DNA from: an uncultured Roseburia sp.
GTDB taxonomy: Bacteria; Bacillota; Clostridia; Lachnospirales; Lachnospiraceae
Reading direction: 5' to 3'
Length of the DNA: 64,000 nucleotides
Assembly (NCBI GenBank): GCA_947647505.1
Contig: CANSKO010000014.1
Span: 1 to 64,000 of the forward strand
Position numbers and translations under genes: made by a program. The notes below the pieces were generated by a model. The model did no database searches. It was not told the origin of the DNA and saw nothing but the letters and a program-made list of their open reading frames with translations. Every line of letters starts with the position of its first letter. Within the stretch, counting starts at the first letter, position 1. Positions 60,191 through 64,000 of the stretch are shown piece by piece.

Positions 60191-61135
60191 TCAGATTTCT
60201 TCCGGCTCTTTATCCCGGATGATGGGCGGAATCTGCGACAGCAAATTGTCTACGTCCTCAAACATTGCGCTCTTTGTCGTGCCAAGACGATTGGCACGGC
60301 TGATATGCTTCAAAACTTCCTGATACTGCTGTCGGATATCGTCAAAAAACCGGCAGACCGTCTGCAATTCGCCCTGTGAATCCGCAATGACCCCGGAAAT
60401 TTCTGACTGGACCGAAGCGGCGCTTTCCGCAGCGTTCGTAATCTGATGAAACGACTCGTATGTATTGTTTACCGTATCGATGTTCTGATCCAGCGCCTTT
60501 CTGGACTGCATGATACTTCCATTCAGCTGATTTGTGCCGCTCTCTACCTCCGTTACGCCGGCGTCCACTTCACTTGCCAGCCCTTTGATTTCTTCGGCCA
60601 GCTCTCTTACCTTTGCAGCCACCACGGAAAATCCCCGGCCCTCCTCGCCGGCTCTTGCCGCCTCAATCGAAGCATTAATCGCAAGGATATTCGTTTCATC
60701 TGCAATGGATACAATCTTCTCCATGCACTTTTGAATGCCTTCCACAGCCGTTTTCAGCTGCTCAAACGTCTGCTCCATGGCGCTGTAGGAATCCACCACC
60801 TGCAGGGAAGCGCCTTTTAAATCTTCCACCCGCTCCTGCGTCGCGGACACCGTCTGGCCAATCGACTCCCTTACCTGCGCAAACTGTTCCGCAGCCTGAT
60901 TGACATTGGAAAAGGACTGCCCAAAATCCTGTAGTTCCTTTTGAAAATGATCCGCTTTTTCCATAACGCCCGCAAACGAATTGCCAACCATTTTTAACTC
61001 CCACAGGGATTCCACTTCTTTATTTACCAGTTCTTTCTGATATTCTTTCAGACTGTCCGTAACATAGATCACCGGATAAAGGCTTTTATCGCTGTGCCGC
61101 GCCGCTCCTCTCCGGCTTTTTCCTGCAAATACCAT
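60191..61135 (-). CDS. soluble methyl-accepting chemotaxis-like protein
   Basis: A 314-residue protein with no signal or membrane helix. It begins with a short unique part (about 1-75; [18 protein letters not shown]) and is otherwise a long coiled-coil signalling domain. The conserved hairpin tip is present: [38 protein letters not shown], the region that contacts CheW and CheA in chemoreceptors. GGGGGAT lies before the ATG at 61135. It starts 13 bases after a FIST-domain gene, a pairing that suggests FIST as the separate sensor module. No che or flagellar gene is in the window. Confidence 0.87.
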   Translation of the reverse strand: MVFAGKSRRGAARHSDKSLYPVIYVTDSLKEYQKELVNKEVESLWELKMVGNSFAGVMEKADHFQKELQDFGQSFSNVNQAAEQFAQVRESIGQTVSATQERVEDLKGASLQVVDSYSAMEQTFEQLKTAVEGIQKCMEKIVSIADETNILAINASIEAARAGEEGRGFSVVAAKVRELAEEIKGLASEVDAGVTEVESGTNQLNGSIMQSRKALDQNIDTVNNTYESFHQITNAAESAASVQSEISGVIADSQGELQTVCRFFDDIRQQYQEVLKHISRANRLGTTKSAMFEDVDNLLSQIPPIIRDKEPEEI

Positions 61136-61148
61136 TTCATATCCCCCT

Positions 61149-62204
61149 TTACTCAAATACCGCGCACGTCATCGACTGGTTGACAAACCGGTTATTATAA
61201 TGCTCTCCATATCCAATCAATCCGGCATGGCTGCCAAGCGTCGCCATCTCCCGCAGATATTCCTGCATATAATTTTGTTCGCCAAACAGCTTATAGCGGA
61301 ACAGGCAGTTCACCGAAAAAACGGCCGAACGTTTTGGGAATTCCCGGCAGATCATCTGAATCGTCTCTTTTACGATTGCCCGATAGTCGCCAAGCTCCAA
61401 AAGGATCAAAACGTCGGAATCATTGACCTGGCGAAAACAGGCCAATGCGTTTCCATCCACTTCTTTGATGGAAATAATGCAGGTGTCGTCTCCGTTAATC
61501 TTTCCAAACGGATTCTGAAACGTCCGCGTCAGAATCTCCTGTTCCGTCACATGCAGAATACTCTGATACACCTGTTTGGCGGGCTTTCCGTTCAGCGAGC
61601 CTATCATATACCTGGATTTGTCCGTATTGGACGCAATAAACCGATAGTTTCCGTATGGGTGATAAATGTTCTCTTTGTACGTCTTCACGCGGCCGCCCTG
61701 ATTTTTTACCAGCGCATAGGCCACTGCGTCCGCATAAACCCTGCCGTTGGCAGACACCTTTCCCGCGTCGCCGGTTCCGCCCACCAGAGAAATTCCATGT
61801 TTTCTCAATGCAGTATGTATCGTAGTCAGGGCACAGGCGTCGTTTCCGGTGCAAAAGTCAATGCATACCGTATCCTGCCGCGTCCCTCCTACGCGTTGTA
61901 TGGCTTCTTCCATACGATGAATATATTTTACCGGCATGACGGACACCTGCTCCAGCACATTGGCGCATGCCATTACGCCGTCGTAAAAAGCGATCACGCC
62001 CACGCCTTTTTCCGCCATTACGGAAGAATAGCTCATACCAATGCACCCGATGCTTGGAACGCCCGGATAATGCTTCTCCAGCGCCTTCACATGTTCTTCA
62101 AACTGGCGATCGTTTGAAAGCAGCATAAGAAACTGCGGATTTTTCAGTCCGCGCAGCGCCTCCTCCAGACGCCCGCTCTGACTCATGCCAAAAAACTGTT
62201 TCAT
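61149..62204 (-). CDS. FIST-domain sensor protein
   Basis: A 351-residue cytosolic protein with FIST_N (about 20-200; [40 protein letters not shown]) and FIST_C (about 215-345; [42 protein letters not shown]). FIST domains are thought to bind small ligands such as amino acids and to feed two-component or chemotaxis-like systems. Here it is not fused to an output domain; the next gene, 13 bases on, encodes a soluble methyl-accepting protein that is the probable partner. Confidence 0.88.
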   Translation of the reverse strand: MKQFFGMSQSGRLEEALRGLKNPQFLMLLSNDRQFEEHVKALEKHYPGVPSIGCIGMSYSSVMAEKGVGVIAFYDGVMACANVLEQVSVMPVKYIHRMEEAIQRVGGTRQDTVCIDFCTGNDACALTTIHTALRKHGISLVGGTGDAGKVSANGRVYADAVAYALVKNQGGRVKTYKENIYHPYGNYRFIASNTDKSRYMIGSLNGKPAKQVYQSILHVTEQEILTRTFQNPFGKINGDDTCIISIKEVDGNALACFRQVNDSDVLILLELGDYRAIVKETIQMICREFPKRSAVFSVNCLFRYKLFGEQNYMQEYLREMATLGSHAGLIGYGEHYNNRFVNQSMTCAVFE

Positions 62205-62234
62205 ACTTCCTACCTCCTCCGGTCTGCTTTTTCT

Positions 62235-63485
62235 TTATTCTATCGAACCATCCAGCTTTCCGTACACTTCCATTGGCACATAGGCCCGTACGAATATGCC
62301 GTCCGGTTCGTAGGATTCTTCCAGAAGTTCTCCCTGTCTGCGCACAAGCTGCAGCATTCCGGCCGCCTGATACGGGATAATGCGTTCGATCAGTATGTTG
62401 TCTTCCCGCAGCAAATCAGCCAGAGCCTCTTTCAGTTCTTCCAGTCCCGTACGATATTTCGCCGATATCGAAATCGTCCGTTTTGCCCGGATGTCCTGCA
62501 ACGGCTCTTCGTCCGTCCGTTTATCCTGCTTGTTAAACAGCGTAATTACTTTTTTATCTTTTATGCCAAGTCCGCGAAGCGTTTCATAAACCGTCTGCAT
62601 CTGCCGGTCCGCTTCCGGGCTGGAAGCGTCTGCAACGTGTAAAATCAGATCTGCATATTTTGCCTCCTCTAACGTGCTTCGAAACGCCTCTACCAGATGG
62701 TGCGGCAGCTTACGGATAAATCCCACCGTATCCGTAAGCAAAACCTGCTGTCTGCCGGGCAGCTCCAAAAGCCGCGTCGTAGGGTCCAGCGTGGCGAACA
62801 GCGCATCCTCTTCCAATACGCCGGCGTCCGTCAGCGCGTTTAACAGCGTCGATTTTCCCGCGTTTGTATATCCCACGATTGCCACGACCGGAATCTGATT
62901 CCTGACCCGCAGACGTCTTGCCGTCTCCCGATGTCTGCGCACTTCGCTCAGCTCCCGCTTCAGCTGCGAAATCCGATTTCCAATCAGGCGCCTGTCCGTC
63001 TCCAGCTTCTTTTCTCCCGGCCCTCTCGTTCCGATGCCGCCGCCAAGCCGCGACATGGCGCGCCCCATGCCGGTCAGCCTTGTCGCGCGATATTTCAGCT
63101 GTGCAAGCTCCGCCTGTATTTTTCCCTCTCCCGTCTGCGCGCGCATCGCAAAAATATCCAGTATCAAGAGCGTCCGGTCCATCACCTTCGTCTCCAGAAG
63201 ATCAGAAAGATTCCGAATCTGCGCAGGAGAAAGCTCGTCGTCACAGATGACGCCGTCCGCGCCCGTCTCCGCAAGAAGCGCACGCAGCTCCTCCACCTTA
63301 CCCTTTCCAATATATGTCCCGGGATGTATGCGTTCCCGCTTCTGCATCAGACCGCCTGCAACTTCCGCTCCGGCCGTTTTCGCCAGTTCGCAAAGCTCTT
63401 CCAGGCAGCGCTTCGTCTCTTCCTCATCCTGTTCACTTACGCCAACTAAAAGAACGCGCTCCCGCTCCGTTTCCGACTGTATCAT
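62235..63485 (-). CDS. hflX: GTPase HflX
   Basis: A 416-residue GTPase that splits stalled or hibernating 70S ribosomes. The N-terminal HflX domain contains GKVEELRALLAETGADGVICDDELSPAQ and the glycine-rich GRAMSRLGGGIGTRGPGEKKLE segment. The G domain has G1 GYTNAGKST, G3 DTVGFI and G4 FNKQD. A C-terminal domain ends with EVYGKLDGS. It overlaps the TPR gene stop by 4 bases, so the two are translated together. Confidence 0.94.
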   Translation of the reverse strand: MIQSETERERVLLVGVSEQDEEETKRCLEELCELAKTAGAEVAGGLMQKRERIHPGTYIGKGKVEELRALLAETGADGVICDDELSPAQIRNLSDLLETKVMDRTLLILDIFAMRAQTGEGKIQAELAQLKYRATRLTGMGRAMSRLGGGIGTRGPGEKKLETDRRLIGNRISQLKRELSEVRRHRETARRLRVRNQIPVVAIVGYTNAGKSTLLNALTDAGVLEEDALFATLDPTTRLLELPGRQQVLLTDTVGFIRKLPHHLVEAFRSTLEEAKYADLILHVADASSPEADRQMQTVYETLRGLGIKDKKVITLFNKQDKRTDEEPLQDIRAKRTISISAKYRTGLEELKEALADLLREDNILIERIIPYQAAGMLQLVRRQGELLEESYEPDGIFVRAYVPMEVYGKLDGSIE

Positions 63486-64000
63486 TGTGTCTCCTCATTC
63501 CGATTTTTTCCCAAAAATAAATATTCCCGCGCCGCGGCCGAATCCTCCGGATAGTCCCTGACGTATTCCTGCATCTGCTCTCTGGCGCTTTCAAAATCAC
63601 CGTTATACTCATATGCCGCAATCCGGTTGCTCCGAAGCTCCTGCTCATTTGTCACCTCTTCCAGCGCAAGCCCCTGGTTAAAGCAGGAAATGGCTTCTGC
63701 ATAATCGCCCTCTTCCATCGCCTTTTTGCCAAGCTGATTGTATGCAACGCTGCTCTTTGGATTGGCTTCAATATAAGCGTCGATGCACGCACTTGCCTTC
63801 GCCTCGTCTTCGGAAGCTTCATACGCCTGCGCAAGATATAAATTCGCTTCCGCATCGCCTTTTTCCACGGCCGTCATAAGCGCCTCGACCGCTTTGCCAT
63901 ACTCCTTTTGCAGCAGATAAATCTTCCCTCTTACCGTATAGTTTTCCGCCTTTTTTCCCGCCTTTTTTTCCAGCGCCGCTTCCAGATATTTCTGCGCCTT
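63482..64000 (-). CDS. TPR-repeat protein, cut by the window edge
   Basis: The C-terminal 172 codons of a larger protein; the frame is open to base 64000 and no start is visible. It shows repeated 34-residue TPR helices (YLEAALEKKAG, YLLQKEYGKAVEAL, AEANLYLAQAYE, SVAYNQLGKKAMEEGDYAEAISCF, RIAAYEYNGDFESAREQM). Such scaffolds mediate protein contacts; the partner is unknown. It is immediately upstream of hflX with ATGA overlap. Whether it has a signal peptide lies outside the window. Confidence 0.8.
   Translation of the reverse strand, partial: KAQKYLEAALEKKAGKKAENYTVRGKIYLLQKEYGKAVEALMTAVEKGDAEANLYLAQAYEASEDEAKASACIDAYIEANPKSSVAYNQLGKKAMEEGDYAEAISCFNQGLALEEVTNEQELRSNRIAAYEYNGDFESAREQMQEYVRDYPEDSAAAREYLFLGKNRNEETQ

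Noticed and set aside
1-64000. CRISPR array, prophage or intact insertion sequence
   Set aside because: No regularly spaced repeats, transposase, integrase or phage structural genes were seen in the window.

Overview
The window looks like the chromosome of a spore-forming, gut-type Clostridia, most likely a Lachnospiraceae member. Grounds: an alpha/beta-type small acid-soluble spore protein, the SCIFF peptide with its radical SAM maturase beside a fused SecDF, a Leu-type T-box leader before leuA, many Lachnospiraceae-style small conserved proteins (families recalled as DUF6715, DUF5721, DUF1653, DUF3795), strong sigma-A promoters and AGGAGG ribosome sites. Genus cannot be fixed from the sequence. 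Base composition is near-balanced except for an AT-rich patch at about 10.9-12.0 kb.

Layout. 0-0.5 kb: two tRNA-Ser genes and a promoter reading out of the left edge, probably into an rRNA operon. 0.5-5.8 kb: one minus-strand operon for tRNA t6A synthesis (tsaE, tsaB, tsaD) with rimI, RNase Z and ispD. 5.8-10.1 kb: a DnaA-box cluster, an SH3-NlpC/P60 wall hydrolase, a thioesterase-cvfB-trxB operon and tRNA-Gln. 10.2-12 kb: yigZ, then an AT-rich island with an unknown gene, a truncated coupled gene and a decayed gene. 12-16.5 kb: a class A PBP, a P-loop nucleoside-kinase-like protein and a ferritin-like protein. 16.5-21.1 kb: a BlaI/BlaR1 pair and an ABC exporter. 21.2-27.8 kb: a YunG-like/Tag fusion, a sugar acetyltransferase, and an operon joining a LytTR two-component system to an AraC regulator and a DUF2130 protein. 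27.9-31.6 kb: a large secreted repeat protein and a MATE pump. 31.6-35.6 kb: SecDF, SCIFF maturase and SCIFF. 35.6-42 kb: a transglutaminase-like lipoprotein, cold shock protein, regulators, an RNA methyltransferase and SASP.

42-58 kb is the most distinctive accessory part. A dockerin-bearing M60 (mucin-type) metalloprotease is translationally coupled to a smaller secreted protein with a possible cohesin-like domain, and about 5 kb away lies a secreted GH110-like alpha-galactosidase. Together they suggest attack on host glycoproteins. Between them are a DJ-1 protein, a CYTH protein, an unexplained structured DNA element abutting a wrecked thiT gene, and a Trk/Ktr potassium uptake operon. 58-64 kb: leuA under a T-box, a FIST-domain protein paired with a soluble methyl-accepting protein, hflX, and a TPR protein cut by the right edge.

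No CRISPR array, intact insertion sequence or prophage was seen. The best candidates for undescribed biology are the dockerin-M60/cohesin-like pair, the structured element at 49.76-49.93 kb, the AT-rich island remnants, the FIST/MCP-like pair and the DnaA-box cluster without dnaA.
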